This document shows positions 1 to 13,049 of a stretch of 64,000 nt of DNA, piece after piece. This stretch comes from Varroa destructor (taxonomy: Eukaryota; Arthropoda; Arachnida; Mesostigmata; Varroidae): positions 12,980,248 to 13,044,247 of the forward strand of contig NW_019211454.1 of NCBI RefSeq assembly GCF_002443255.2. The letters run 5' to 3'. The translations under genes were made by a program, and so were the position numbers. How positions within the stretch are numbered: the stretch's first letter is position 1; the number at the start of each line of letters is the position of its first letter. Below the pieces are notes generated by a model. That model was given only the letters and a program-made list of their open reading frames with translations, was not told the origin of the DNA and made no database searches.

Positions 1-3000
1 CTGCCTTCTATTCAGAACTCATTTTAGCCCTTTCCATATGACATTGGGATCTGCGCGGCTTGCGTATGACAGAAACGGATTTAGTAATTAACACTCTAAC
101 TTGAAGTCAGTCAGGTTATTTGCTTTCTTTGTTTAACCAGTCAGTTCTTTCTTCAATCGTTACTGTCTGCACTTGAGTATATCATGGGCTTCACCCATAT
201 GCATAAAATGAAGCAATCGAAGACACGATTCAAATAGATAAAAAAAAAAAAACAAGAAAAACTATATTAGTAGGTTTTTTTTTTTTCGTATTTTACGTCT
301 CGTACGTAAGCCGCTCTCACTTCAGAATGCCAGCTTTCGACATGAAACGAAAATGATATCTCTTAAAATAGAAAGTTTTTTTTATAGATTTCATCTGGAA
401 TTCGAAGTGCTTATCCTTGTGCATCTTCGATATTGATGACCCGCGCTCTTTTGCTCAATGGAACCCATTTTATTTCAATTTCTCAGTTGTTCGTTCGTTA
501 TAGGGCGATACTCATACAACAACACTTGCAGCGACGTAATCCACAAAACCAAGAAGGCATGCTGAATAGGCAGGCGACACATTGAACAATTGTTTTATTC
601 AATACAAAGTTTCTAAGAAGTTCTGTTACGAAATGTTTAAAATCAGAGTTTTATAAACATCACAGGGAAAGTGTTGGTCAGGTTTATCTGCTATAGTATC
701 AAGCTGCCTGTTATGATTCTCACATTTTGCGTCTCCTGTTTTTGATAGCTGATGACCTTCGAACGAGAACAACGGTTCATATAGTTGTTCTTAAGATATG
801 TGTCAGCGTTGTACAAATTTAGCTCCCCGTTTCCGTCAGACTAACACGGTTAAGCACACGCACACTATTATAACGTCCTTCCAGTTGTTCACGCATTTCT
901 AATTGCTGCCTCTTTTAGTCACTGGCAAAGACCTATTACTTCCCGAGCACATCCAGCCGAGTAACGCTTTGTCACTGGGCGCTTAGCTCTGCAAAGCTTA
1001 CTTAGCATGTGTCGTACCCTATATTCCCTATCGCCTACAGTCTTCCCCTCGGCCATCCATTATGGATCGTAGGAGATGGAAGATGGACCGTAACTTTTTC
1101 CCGCGACTCGAACTCCACGCCGCGCGAACAAGTCGAAATGATGAAACGATTCTGGGACGTCGTGCGCTCTTGGTCACGACACAGAGCCTTCGTCTGTACG
1201 AAATATCGCGCTCTGTCGCTTATGAGGCTACGAGTACGAGTACTTGTGAACCCAATCAAGCCGAGAAACTAGCCGCACCTTTAGCTTGCTTAGAACGTTT
1301 CTTTGTTTCGTGGCTTGTGTTTTTGTTCCTTGAAAGATTAACGACGACTTAATACCCGAAACGATTATCTTCCTGCGACTCTAACTCGCCTGCGCAGCCG
1401 TAGGAGCTGGAGATGGATGCACGCACTAGTGGAAACTTGCCTTTTACTCGACAAAGAATATCGTCGTGTGAGAGTTATAAGCGGCATGGTGAGAATCGAA
1501 TGAGCCCGACGGACCGAACAATCAGGCCTGCTCAATCAGGAGAATATATTGCTAGAATTGACGATTTGTACGTTGCACCGCTGTAGTTGACGACACAAGA
1601 GGGAAACAACAGGACAGATACCGAGCAGCGTAGATATGGAGGTAGCGTTGCTTTTTTTAGTGTTATTCAGGGACCAGATTCGATTCTATGTACGGTGATA
1701 CCGAAAACAGTAGCGAAAAATTCACATTCTCTGTAGGAAAGAAGTGACCGTAAGATCTTTTTGCGGGCAGTTACCGCTGATCTAAACAAGACCGAAAAAC
1801 TTTATCTATAAACAATAAACTATTTTAAACAAATACGTGCGCTCTCATATACACACACTCACACACACACACACACATGCACGAAAAGAGACAAGAAAAA
1901 ACAACACGAGATGTCTTGCTTACGAATGATTTCAAATTTTGTCCGAATATATAGCCTACCTCCTCAGGGCATATATATATATATAGTACTTTCAAAAGCT
2001 GGAACCGTGCCTGAAGCCCTGAAACTGACTCCAATGGCCAAAATAAAGACAAATATGCTTACTCTAAGTCGTATAATAATAGATAGAAGATAAAAAAAAA
2101 AATAGCAAAAGTAAATATATTGTTATGAGTAATAAATAAAGACGGCAAAGTCAGAGTCTGCAATTTCAAAGTTCGCTCTGCCTATAAAGGAGCATTTATA
2201 AATGTTAGGTATGCTCAGGCCCGAGCCTTAGCTGGATAGATGTTGCAGGGCGCAAATGGCACGCCTTCGATGAACGTGGGTGCGTGCGTGTCGAAAACAG
2301 CTATACAGAACTGGCAGAATGAATGAATCAAAGCGAGCCTTAGTTGTTAGCGGAAGAGACCACAGTTAGGCCGCACAAATGGAAAGCGACTGCACTAGGA
2401 TTATAGCAGCGGTCTTATGTTGTGACTTCAAGCGAAGAAATAATCAAAAGACGGATGAGCTACCACTTGAAGAATTGCCGATACGACAAGACTGGTCGAG
2501 TGTAGGTCGGCCGAGATGGGCACTGTACCTAAACAGTTTGGTGAGTTATAATTAGATAGCTATTACAACTAAGAGAAAGAGACGGAACATCAGGGATGAT
2601 GAATGACCATTAAGAAAATACGTTTATAAAAGCAGTGGGAATGGGTCCGTCTCCGTGGGTAGGGATAGAGAGTCAGGTCTCGCCATAGCTTCTTAGGAAA
2701 ATGGTTACAAATGTATGTAGATTGGAAGACGCAAACAGAACAGACGATATTTAGTTCATTCATTGCTTAGTTAAAAACAACCTTTTTGCCATTAGGAACT
2801 GTGTGCATGAGAAACTAGAAGGTCATGTTTATTAGACTTAATGTCGACAGCGTTCCGTTGGTGTAGTTCATAGCAGCCACAAAAAATAGCCCACAACCAT
2901 GAACCTTTTTCTGGATCACTAATGTTTTTTATATGTAATAATAAATAAAAATTTGTTTTTTCGCATCAAATGCAGTCACAACGTTCCGCTCCGGCATAGG

Positions 3001-4338
3001 CAATGCAGATATGGTGGTCATGCCCATAAGGTCTATGTAGGGTCTACTGGATCTGACGGTTTGACGATGCGCAAATGATGATTCGAGGCAGAGCAGCGAA
3101 CGCGTACAGTCAATCGTCAGATTGGTCTCGGTGCCACCTTTCGTGAATGGCCTATCGAGCGGATTCATCAGTGGCTTCGTATGAAAAATTTGTAGCGAGT
3201 CGACGAAATAGATAATCATCTTGACTATATCAGCACTTCGTGTCTATCGCGCACGATTTTTTCTTGCTTGTTCCACTGAGCATCGTCAGTAACTATGGCA
3301 GCAACCACTTATTACTACTAAATCATATATACACGGGATAGCATGGGAAAAAGAAGGATAATTTGCGTGATGGATTCAGCGCTTCACTGGCAACTTCAAA
3401 CTCTGTCAGCGCGAGGGGCTCTTTATCGTAGTATCGAATGCACGAAGCAGAACGGGCCGCACATTATTGACAGATCGCATGAAGTGTGATTGCCATCGGA
3501 TTTGTTTATGTCGATTATGCGCCTGGATAACAGGGTCCCGATTTGTTTACTGGCTTATTGGCTATTTTTCAAGATAAAGCACTTGACAGCCGTTAATGTT
3601 AACACAGTAATCGTCGTTTGCAGGAACGGCCAAGTGGTCAAGATCAGTACCTGGGCTATAATGCAATCAGGATCATGTTGTACGTTAACAACTACATAGT
3701 ATGACGATGTTCTGATTGAATGGTACTGCCGTCATCGAACCTTTGCAATCCCTGCATGATAGGAGCTCTTTTAACAATGGATGCTCCCTTAATAGATCAG
3801 CTTTGTTAAACTTGGGTTTTTTGCGATGCTCTTACGCTACGCATTAGTCGTCGTAGCCTCCGAACGTTCCTGTAATGGCAAAACGGTAACTCAACTCCCG
3901 GCCGTTACGTAATCGGACATGTATTTATTTAGCAAATGTTGTTGCCTGCTGTTAATCTAGGTTGTTATTTATTAGCTTGCCAGATACAGGAAAATGATGT
4001 GGGCATCCAGCCCAGCCATTATCGTACCTAAGATAGGTGTTGTTCGATGAACTAAATAAAGGAAACGCTTCTGTCAAGAGCAATGAATAACTGAAGCACC
4101 ATCCAGAATCAGCACTAAACGTTCACAAACAAACAGTCGTCGATGTCGAAGGCTATAAACAGCATCAGGACGCCTTGACGTTAGTCGGATCCGTGTCTAC
4201 AGATCACTCGAATCAGCTGCCGATTAACCATTCGTGGCAGTATGTGTTTGGCCCATCCAAATCTCAGTGATCCTGCCATGATAATCATTTTTTTTAAACT
4301 GAATCGGTCCTGCTTCGAGAGGGTCGTTTGATTTTTAC
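1..4338. other. No supported gene; AT-rich non-coding DNA
   Basis: Frames here are under 100 codons and have no recognisable motif. A minus-strand frame at 3219-2929 has an ATG and moderately coding-like codons but a weak splice context, and is not called. Homopolymers occur near 241-252 and 282-290. Confidence 0.6.
1850..1876. repeat. (CA)n microsatellite with one interruption
   Basis: A CA run broken by one CTC. Cys/Val-repeat frames on the other strand are artefacts. Confidence 0.9.
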
Positions 4339-4529
4339 CAGCGTCGTCAGCTGTCTATGGCCATTTGATGACAACGCCTTAATTGACACGGAATAGTATT
4401 CATGGGTTGTGTTGAAGCTGTCTTTATCAAGGGCATCACCCGTCAACAAACCGCACTCTGATTTTCTGATCATCGTCACAGTCTGACCACCGACGTCTAT
4501 TATTACCACGGTGTAAATTGTCATAAGAT
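4339..4529 (-). CDS. Possible internal exon, unidentified product
   Basis: Not recognised. This is a 191-bp candidate between the acceptor TATTTTTTATCAG|ATCTTATG (AG at 4531-4530) and the donor ACGCTG|GTAAAA (4338-4337), with 63 whole codons. The alternating hydrophobic/polar pattern (TIYTVVIIDVGGQTVTMI, then YYSVSIKALS and RQLTTL) resembles a beta-rich domain. The frame stays open on both sides, with a possible ATG at 4581, so an unspliced 95-residue reading also exists. The phase-1 start would accept the G left by the weak donor at 5701-5700, giving Asp. This is suggestive only. Confidence 0.22.
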
Positions 4530-4879
4530 CTGATAAAAAATATCTAGCAAAAAGTGATAAATGAGAGTGTAAATCGGCCATAGTTTATATATTTGAAATA
4601 CGCGAATGCTAGCTGTGGCTTTATTTGCAAAGAGTCGTCGATAACAATGAAAAAAAAGGAGAAAACCTGTGCTATCTAACGACTATTACCTACCGATAAT
4701 GAACACACTCGTACGTACGTATAATAGTAGAATCTACAATGAGTAACCTTCAGATCAGGGGATGTACGCAAATTTATGTGACAGTTTATGCACGCATTGG
4801 CCAGATTCAAGCCTTGAACGACATAAGTAAGTCAAGTTCTACCTGTGACGTATTTTTTTTTCGTTTGCCGAAATTTTTA

Positions 4880-4881
<2 letters not shown>

Positions 4882-4913
<32 letters not shown>
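4882..4913. repeat. (TA)n microsatellite
   Basis: An uninterrupted TA run of about 32 bases in non-coding DNA. Confidence 0.95.
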
Positions 4914-4918
<5 letters not shown>

Positions 4919-5593
4919 ACGTAATATTCTATTAACGGTTGTACCATAGTTATTATAGTATTTTTCAAATCAGTCGAGTTCGCTGTTTGAATCTATTATC
5001 GATGGCTATTTAAGATTGATTGTCAAACGCAGAAGTCAAAAACGAGCGATACCATGAAACGATACGGTGCCGTAAGAACGATATTCTAAAATTGTACAGG
5101 AATTGATCATGCTTAGCAGACGAGTACTCTATGTATATCATCCTGACCAACGCTAACACTCAGATTAGAACCTTTTGCTCATCCTTACTTTATTCCTACC
5201 CTTTGTTTGCCTTCCCAGTTTATTACTTTCTATGTATTCCATAACACTACCGCACGATTTTGTCATCACCGTGTGTTGATACTGCTTAGTATGTGCACGT
5301 TATCACGACATGTTACTTGGGTAATCGCCAAACTGGCAGTCTTTATCGATGTACACGTTCTAATTTTTTTTATGCAGCTTTGTCATGAGATCAATATAAT
5401 TTTTTCGTCAACGATAATAATTATAGATAAGTAAAGTCCCTACAGATAAGCATTAACCCATCAGTTTGACATATGACAATGCTACAATGTGCATATATAC
5501 ATATATAGAAAAGCAAAGTCTCTGGACAATTTGAGAGTCTTCATTTTACATCGATACAATATGTGTACAATGTCCACGTACGTCTAGTATCTG

Positions 5594-5599
5594 TTTATT
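5594..5599 (-). promoter_or_regulatory. AATAAA polyadenylation signal candidate
   Basis: The canonical AATAAA lies on the minus strand about 46 bases past the TAG of the exon candidate ending at 5645, and is followed by GT-containing sequence. It supports, but does not prove, a 3' gene end here. Confidence 0.3.
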
Positions 5600-5644
5600 A
5601 CTGTCAATAGACTTTGCTTCATCTGGTGCAGGTTATTTTTCTTT

Positions 5645-5832
5645 CTAAGGGGCGTTTTTAATATTATCTGTTTCCAGAAACATCATTGGTAGCGAACGAC
5701 CTGTCCTGATTCCATAGGCAAATTGTACACTGGTTGCTGGGTCTTCTCCTGTATCAACGACTCTTAGTATACGTGTAGCGTGAAACTTGCACATGCTGGT
5801 ATCCTTATTACATTTAATCAGTTCAAACGAAA
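5645..5832 (-). CDS. Possible terminal or internal exon, unidentified product
   Basis: Not recognised. A strong acceptor (TGATCTTGTTTGTCCCAG|TTTCG, AG at 5834-5833) opens about 62 codons. The translation is soluble-looking and includes two cysteines close together (KCNKDTSMCKF) and RVVDTGEDPATSVQF. As a terminal exon it would end at TAG 5647-5645, with AATAAA about 46 bases further on (5599-5594, minus strand), a sensible polyadenylation arrangement. Alternatively a weak donor ACAG|GTCG at 5700 would end it in phase 1, matching the phase of the exon candidate at 4529-4339. The two readings are mutually exclusive. No upstream partner exon was identified. Confidence 0.25.
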
Positions 5833-7680
5833 CTGGGACAAACAAGATCAGGAGTGTGACAAAAAATTCTCTAGACGACTCCAATCCTTTTTCCGGAAGC
5901 GAAACAGCGTTCCTGCTTAGAACTAGCGCTTACATTATGAAACGACTTCATACTGACCGTTTACATTAGCTGTGCAGCTATTCATCAATCGTTTGCATAA
6001 TGTAGAGCGCAACAGTTATCGCCGTCGGCACATCTCTAAAAGAATCGATAATTCCCCCTTAGTCTCCTGTTCTCTTTGCGCCCTGTGTACGCCTCATTGC
6101 TGGGGTGCAACGACAATATCTGCCTCAGTTCTTCAAAGGAAACATGTGCCTTTACATGGTGACAACAAAGGTTAGACGGATGGTTGTTTATTAAACGGGC
6201 AACGTCACCAAACGAACATCGATCGAACAGCAAGAAGGTTTCTTATAGCGGTGCGTTGTCGTAGTCTATGCCGTCGTTTCTTTGATTGATCGATACTATT
6301 GCTTCTGCTGCTGCATCAAGTAATTACCCTATTTGAATGTGACACTTGTCAATCTGTTTACTTGTGTCGTAACTTCGTTGGTTACTGTATGTCTTAGCTG
6401 ATCCTAAGCCACGGCTGGCTAGTATCTTCATTCATCAACTACCATCAGGTGAAAGTCTCTTCAGTTGAATCACCTTCAACAGCAGAAAGGGTGAGCATGT
6501 TTCTCGACAATAAAAGGGCAGAGGAGGAAGGAATCTGGTTAAAGAGAATGTATTCTCTAATGTCACCTGTACCTTTCTGACCAGGGCAAGCCCGTCATAT
6601 TTGAAGACCTTCACTTGTCGTCAATCGTCGTCACAATGATGCCTGTCGTGACAGGCTGTCCTTTATAAGAAGAAGTTATTAGTGCTTAACCTTGAGAGTA
6701 AATGTCTGATACCCAGAAGAAGTCTTCTGTTCATCTGTCCTCCGACAACATGGTAAGTAAGGTCTGCTTGCAGGAAGTGGTTAATGAAGAAAAGCAAGGC
6801 TTATTCCTTCGTCATTCTAAAGTTGACATGCGGATTCTTTAACAAAAGCCGAGATACGGATTTAATGGGAATGCAACTTTTGTACCTTAACAATTACGTA
6901 TCAAATATAGAACTACAAACATGATTTTATTTTATAGCAATAATACTGTCCCACGTCTCTATATTATCGAAGAATTAGGCAGATTCCCATATAATTCGCC
7001 CCACAGAGTTTTATAATAACAGAACAGAAAATGGATATTCGATATAGCAGCTGGCTAGATCAATAAAGGAGTGTCTCATCCAGAATCTCAGGCGACATTT
7101 ATGGAAAAATTAATAATTTCGTCCAAAGCCTGTGAAATAGTTCATTGTAATTAATCTTCGCAAAGTATTCATTTGTAGATTTATATTGTCGCGGTTGTTT
7201 TCATTGCAAAATGTGTGCTTACATATTCTTTCGATATCTCCGTGTATATTAGACCTTAATGCATACGATGCACACCTAATGAGCCGTGCTTAGCGCGCTT
7301 CAGCGAAAAGTAAAGGCGGATAAGCTGGCACTGTAGTCCTGTTCCCAAGCAGGGTTTCAGTGATGGTCTGTTTTATACCAGTTAAGTGACTCACGCTGTC
7401 TACCCCGACTTTAGGACCAATTCTATACACGCCCCACTCATTGTGTGACCTATAATAAGTTCCATTTGATTAGAAAATGCTCCCATCGTTTCCACTGAAA
7501 TGGGTACTTGATTGTAAAAGTGCAATTTTGATTACTTGTATAAAATACATTGATAATCTGTCGTTATTGATAATCAGCACGTGCCATTTTTCATTAAACC
7601 TAATAACTAGCGTAACCTAATCCAAAGGTTTTTAAGGATTTGATACAACATCTATGAATAAGTATGTAAAAAAACAAGTA

Positions 7681-7704
7681 TATATACATATATATATATA
7701 TATA
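7681..7704. repeat. (TA)n microsatellite with one interruption
   Basis: A TA run broken by TACA. It precedes duplicated segment copy 1. Confidence 0.9.
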
Positions 7705-7719
7705 CTGTGTTTTCCCCAC

Positions 7720-7809
7720 GCTTATAAACGTCATTCCATCAACAATGGCAAAACATTTTGAAATAGCTGACTATTGTCATGTTGGCACTTACATTCTATT
7801 CTAGATTAT
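7720..7809. repeat. Diverged duplicated segment, copy 1
   Basis: It begins GCTTATAAACGTC and shares about 50 bases, with five mismatches, with a second copy starting at 8538. Looser similarity continues to the AGATTAT near the right end. Both copies lie to the right of a TA microsatellite in the same orientation. The family is unknown. Confidence 0.5.
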
Positions 7810-8433
7810 TTGTATATGTATGTGTGTGTGTGTGTCCCGCATTCGCAGAGACTTAGATTAAGAGAATAAGCCAGCTGAAGCCAACGTTCCTTACTCAATA
7901 CAGGGAGAAACTGAGGCATGACAATGAGTTCTGTCTTTTGAGAGTGTTTTTGACTGCCATGCCGACGGTTTATAAGCTTCTCAAGGAACTCGAGATATGA
8001 ACTACATTCATTGTTTGATTTTTGGCAAACACGTTACCCTATTCTTTTGGAGTAAACCCAACAGGTTTTTACCCCAGCTGTCAGAGGACTGGAGTATTTA
8101 CATCAAAAATTCGTCTGCTAGCGGCGTGTAGTTCAAATGTTATATATATATAGTCCAAAGAAATAAGTATATAGCTGCCTAGTAGAGCATAAAAGTTGTG
8201 GCCATTGGCCAATGCGTTCTCAGTTTCCGACCAACCACTTATACCCTTCACTTTTCAATATGGCAAAAATTATTGTATTTCACTATAGATATTGTGGGTT
8301 CCCTGGAACAAAATATGCATTCGCATTTATTAAGAAGGTTTTGTACAATTTTACAGGTTTAAACTTATGTGTAGCACTAACCCTTTAAGCATACACAGTA
8401 CACTTCAAGGGAAAAGCCCCCTATAAATTTTAA

Positions 8434-8436
<3 letters not shown>

Positions 8437-8466
<30 letters not shown>
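8437..8466. repeat. (TA)n microsatellite
   Basis: A TA run of 30 bases. It precedes duplicated segment copy 2. Confidence 0.95.
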
Positions 8467-8470
<4 letters not shown>

Positions 8471-8537
8471 TTTCTAGCTCTGATTATAGACTTAGTAGTA
8501 CTAAACAACTTTTCTGCAACGGTTGCGATTTCTCTGT

Positions 8538-8636
8538 GCTTATAAACGTCCTTCCATCAACAATGACAAAGCGTTTTGAAATAACTGTAATCCTGACTAA
8601 ATTACGTTGATATTTACATGCTATTTCAGATTATCT
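8538..8636. repeat. Diverged duplicated segment, copy 2
   Basis: This is the partner of 7720-7809. The shared core is GCTTATAAACGTC, then TTCCATCAACAATG, then TTTTGAAATA. It sits directly 3' of the candidate membrane-protein stop at 8652 on the minus strand, so it would be in that gene's 3' UTR. Confidence 0.5.
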
Positions 8637-8651
8637 GCAATTGCTTATTAT

Positions 8652-8901
8652 TTAATCTGCAAAGCATGCTACAATTTCGAGCATAAAGAAGTTAGCGAAC
8701 GCTACTGCCATTAATAAACCAATTTGAACCGACGCCTTTGTGAAACGGTCCCACCCAGTAGCATTATTTTCTAAAATACCGCGTACCGGGCTATAGCCAA
8801 CTACAATGTACAATATATTCCAAATAACTAGATGGGCAAACAGAACGTCGGGCGTTAGAAAAGTCAATGCAAGGTAGAAAAAACGAGCAAATAAAAACAA
8901 A
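8652..8901 (-). CDS. Unidentified multi-pass membrane protein, terminal exon (candidate)
   Basis: Not recognised. The exon would start after a strong acceptor (TTGTTGTACTCTCCAG|T, AG at 8903-8902) and run to TAA at 8652, giving 82 residues plus a split first codon. The translation is highly hydrophobic. It has a probable membrane segment LFLFARFFYLALTFL, a second around LVIWNILYIVVGY, then a polar loop containing an N-glycosylation-type NAT, and a final segment QIGLLMAVAFANFFML ending in EIVACFAD. Its first base completes a codon begun in a 5' exon. The exon at 13246-13050 ends with exactly the two bases needed (AG + T = Ser). The frame also stays open upstream of the acceptor. I attribute those hydrophobic codons to the intronic pyrimidine tract, because in-frame TGA codons interrupt that part. 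No AATAAA was found close downstream. A chance frame in AT-rich DNA remains possible. Confidence 0.5.
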
Positions 8902-11900
8902 CTGGAGAGTACAACAAGTGATAATATCAAAATTGTGTATGAAATACCGAGATACAATTTACATCACTCAGTCACTGTTTCCGAAACACGAATAGCAGCG
9001 TAAATAACCACATTAATTAGGAGAAAAGCCAGCAGGCATCAGACTTCGTCTTCAAACGGATCAGTGCTTCGTTTTCACGTCATATTTTATATTAAAGAAC
9101 GTCCCCACGATTCGTCACTATTCTAACGCTAAAACTTTGTTGAGGGGCATTTATATTCAAATAATCCTAATTTTCGAAAACTACGAAATCAAATGTGTTC
9201 ACTCAAGTATGATAGTATTCATATATACATATGTTGTTACAAGCGAAGTCGGCGGTCTTCGCGGTTTCGGAGTTTTTTTAAATTACGCGCCGTTAGCAGG
9301 AGGGATTTCTAAAAACTTGTAAGTGATAAGCGGAGCGCTGAAGATAAGAAATCAGGACTCAATGGAAAAGAGTGCACTACTGCTATCGAGAAGGCTTTTC
9401 ATAGACGCAGACCATGGAGTCTAAAGGATCTGTCGGCCAAAACTGGCATTTTACGAGTGACGTGTTAAAGAATTATAATAATCCAAAACGTTAATCTATG
9501 AAATAAACCCGTCTGAAAAATGTGGTCCTTATAGGTAAGGCATGGTTCAATCTCTATCGCCGGCCGTAAAGGAACCAGACGAGAGAATGACTTTGAGAGA
9601 TCGAGGAGAACAAACTCGGGCATATTGTGAACTTACTCCGGACTGCTCGGTGCAGCTCGCTGTTTTTCTGAAGAGGCTCATAGGTCGTTAGTTCGGCAAC
9701 CACAAAAACTTTCAGTCTGGTTACTTTGAAGTAAAGCTAAGCTTCTTGGTTAGTTCCTATATTAAGCAAACAATTCTTCCGAAACAAAAAGGCTTCGATG
9801 TTCTTAATCTCTCGCTCTTACCCCGTCTAACTGCGAGGTTTTCTATGTTCTACAGAGAACAATAGGCAGATAATCATATCCCACTATCAATTTACTTCAA
9901 GAAGCCATAGATAAAGAAATAACTTATATGAAACGTAAACAGTAGGTACATCGTTGTGTAAAAGCTGTCAGAACGTTGGGACAGTGCGTAAAGAATAAGG
10001 AACAGTTAACTAGACCCAGCCCAATAAGTTCAGAAGTTTAAAATAAAAAAAAACTTGTGTTCCTATATATATATATTGAAGAAAGCTTTTTCATCGCCTT
10101 GTTATGATAACGATAGATGCCCTTGTCCTTTAATAATACAGATGGTGGCAGGAGCCTTCCTCCCATAGCCGTACAACAATTGTCATGATCGTAACTAATT
10201 CAAACACATAGCTTCGCTCGAGAGTTAGAATATCTGTAACCCTTCTGCGGCAATAAGAGGAGGGCTCCTGCCATCGTCTATAGATAGAATTCAAGGCCAG
10301 AAGCATAATAAAAAGGCAGTGAAAAAGCTCTTTCAACTTTTTTTTACTAAATTTTAAGATAATTTTTCTGGCTCGGCTTGGAATTGGCTATCGCACTTAG
10401 CTCCTATTTAAAGATATATCATTTTGCCTCCTCACACGCTTTATAATCACGTCACCTTTACTCGATTATATATTACGCTACTTATTCTTGTAGTCTTCCG
10501 CTGTCTTACGCTTTTGTCGAGTTGAATGCGGATTTAACAGCGAACTGTCAAAGCTTAGAACCCTGCACTATCCACCTGTGTGGGCCTACATTAACGCTAA
10601 AAGCTTTCTATATACACAACAAATATAAAGTATCCTACAAGAATATTTTCTCGCCACTCTACTATGATAATTACGTGCAGCTGGGCTGGTCGTATGTTTT
10701 CGCTTCGTCACATCTTCGTTGAACAGTCACCTATTTAACCATCATCCATATTCCGCCAACGAAGACATAAAAGCAACATGAAAATTGGAGGAAAAAACGA
10801 GATAATAAGATAAGTAAGTGATCCGGTCCCCCCCAGTAGCTTGGCAAACCCGTAACGTATTTAGCGTGCGCTCAACAATGACCGATAATTTTATGCGCAC
10901 AAAGACCATGTGCGTTTGTGTATGCGTGCCTTTGTGTACGTGCACATGCTAGCGCCATCATAAATCGCCTCATGTGTTTTTGTGTGTATGTGTATAATTT
11001 GTGAGTTGTAACGACATGTAGTAGTTACAGCAGCTGAAGTGTTTTTGAAATGACAGCTACAGTCATTTAATGGCTGTGGAGGCAGCAATAACACAAAGCT
11101 AACCGTGTTTAGAGCCAGTAGTAGCCAGTATTCAGAGCTAATACATTATGTGGTAGTTGTTGACGCCGTTCAAAGCCGTCACTGACGTAAAGTGTCGGCG
11201 ACCTCTAAATTAAAAGGAAGTCAGAGGAGACGGGGTTACAATGCAAGTAGGCAATAGAACATCGCTCCGAGGAGTGATGAACTATACGTAAACTGTCTAT
11301 GACGAATTGTTTGTTGTCTAGGCCAAAAAACAATATATCATTCGTGCATAGTACTAATGCAAAGTAAGTCTCAGCGCAACAACGAAAATAGACGGACGGT
11401 ACGTAAATAAACTGCGATGATTCAATTAGGGGGGCGCTATAGGAACTACTATTCATATAGGAAACCCTCGGCCATGATCATACGAAATGCTTCAAGAATT
11501 TACACTCGACTAGAGCAGAGCATTCCTAAATGTCACTGCAACCATGGGGGGCTAATTGTGTGAATTATTAGTGTTTACTCTAAAAGTACACACGGATGAT
11601 TCGTTTAGCAATTCTCGTTTTGTCCTAATAAAAGTCCAGCTCTTATGAAGGACGGGTGTTTGCTGGTAAGTTCGAGCAGACATGTTTGACTAGATTACTA
11701 AGCATTAAATCAAAATGGCAGCTAGTACTTGAAGTCGAACATTCTAGATGTAGCAAAAACCTATCCTGGTCCTAGTATTGCCGTGTATCTTCGAAAGATC
11801 ATTTATCAATCTTCGAGATGGACGCCCCGTAATTTCGAAACAAAGATAACTAACAACGTTGCACCACGGAAGTTTAACTGAAAAGTGAATTGTTTCATAT

Positions 11901-12073
11901 GGACTTATATTCATACAACGGCAAACTCGAGTCTAATTGTACGTATAATTTTCTCGTATTTATTAGTTCGCTGTAAGTTCATTAAGTTGTATACTATGGC
12001 TTCCGCGACCATCGGAAAGTGGACAGCCGTCACTGTAAACAATTACAGATCGTAGAAAACGGATATGTTAGTG

Positions 12074-12076
<3 letters not shown>

Positions 12077-12133
<57 letters not shown>
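12077..12133. repeat. (TA)n microsatellite, about 57 bp
   Basis: This is the longest TA array in the window. It lies inside the proposed 4.1-kb intron. A Tyr/Ile-repeat frame across it is an artefact. Confidence 0.95.
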
Positions 12134-12139
<6 letters not shown>

Positions 12140-13049
12140 TGAGTCGACATTACCGTTAGCAATTGTCTCGAAAGTATAATTACTATACTTGGAACATTAA
12201 TTATATGTTCAGCTCTTTGCTGAACCATATTTAATATTAATGAACTTCAAATAGGAACGCGTTCCGGACCCGATGACATGAGAGGTGATCGAACGAAGTC
12301 CTTTTTTTCTGTTGCAAAAGTTACGTCTAAAAGAAAATTTAAGATCCAATACTTTACCACCATATAGCACCTCGGTGCAAGAGCTTCTGGTGCAACTCGC
12401 GTTATGCGCTATCGCTTTTCATTTTACTCGATGTAATCCAGCTTGTCGGGCTACTTCTCAAGTAGTTTTTGATTAGATTACTCTATCTAGGCAAATAGAT
12501 AGACTTTTATTTGGACTTCAGTCGGAAACTTACCATACGCAATCGGTGCTTCAAATCTTGCACAACCTTTGTGCGAGTCTCCTGGCCCCCGCAATCGACT
12601 TGGGCAACTTTACCACGATACTTTCCTACCCCCCTATAAAAAGAAATGGCATTTTTCGTGTTTACTCAAGCGAATCACTTTTTATAAAGGGAATTTGGTC
12701 TTCATACGTTCTTTACATGTGAGATCCGTAAAAAGATTAATACAACATCTGACGATATTTCGCTGGTTCTATACATTTAGAATCTAGCTTAGTTTCAGCT
12801 TGAAGCTTAGAACGTAGCTTGTCAGTGTCCTCTAGTTTGTGGAGTGTGTCACGAAAGCGGCCAACAGAGCTAAGTGTTCACGATTCTCGAAGCAACGACA
12901 GCAGGCAGAAACGTGAAGTAGGACAGTGCCGTGGACTTGAATAGAACCGCGTAGGCTATGTCAACGATTAGATCTCATCACTCGAATGCTTCTACAGGTA
13001 GCTCGCTAAGGTAAAGATTGCTGTTACGCTGTCAATGGATTGATCTTAC

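Noticed and set aside
2929..3219. A 96-codon minus-strand ATG frame with coding-like codons in its first two thirds.
   Set aside because: The acceptor context is weak, no partner exon was found, the tail is low-complexity, and no family is recognisable.
6641..6656. Perfect short palindrome GCCTGTC-GT-GACAGGC.
   Set aside because: The 7-bp arms with a 2-base centre are expected by chance in 64 kb. There is no T-tract or gene context.
8652..9083. A 143-codon minus-strand reading starting ATG at 9083, interrupted only by three TGA codons (codons 3, 15, 40), which looked like TGA-recoded or selenoprotein coding.
   Set aside because: A strong splice acceptor at 8903-8902 explains the open 3' part as an exon, and the hydrophobic upstream codons come from the intron's pyrimidine-rich sequence. 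No SECIS or recoding context was identified, and other genes in the window use TGA normally.
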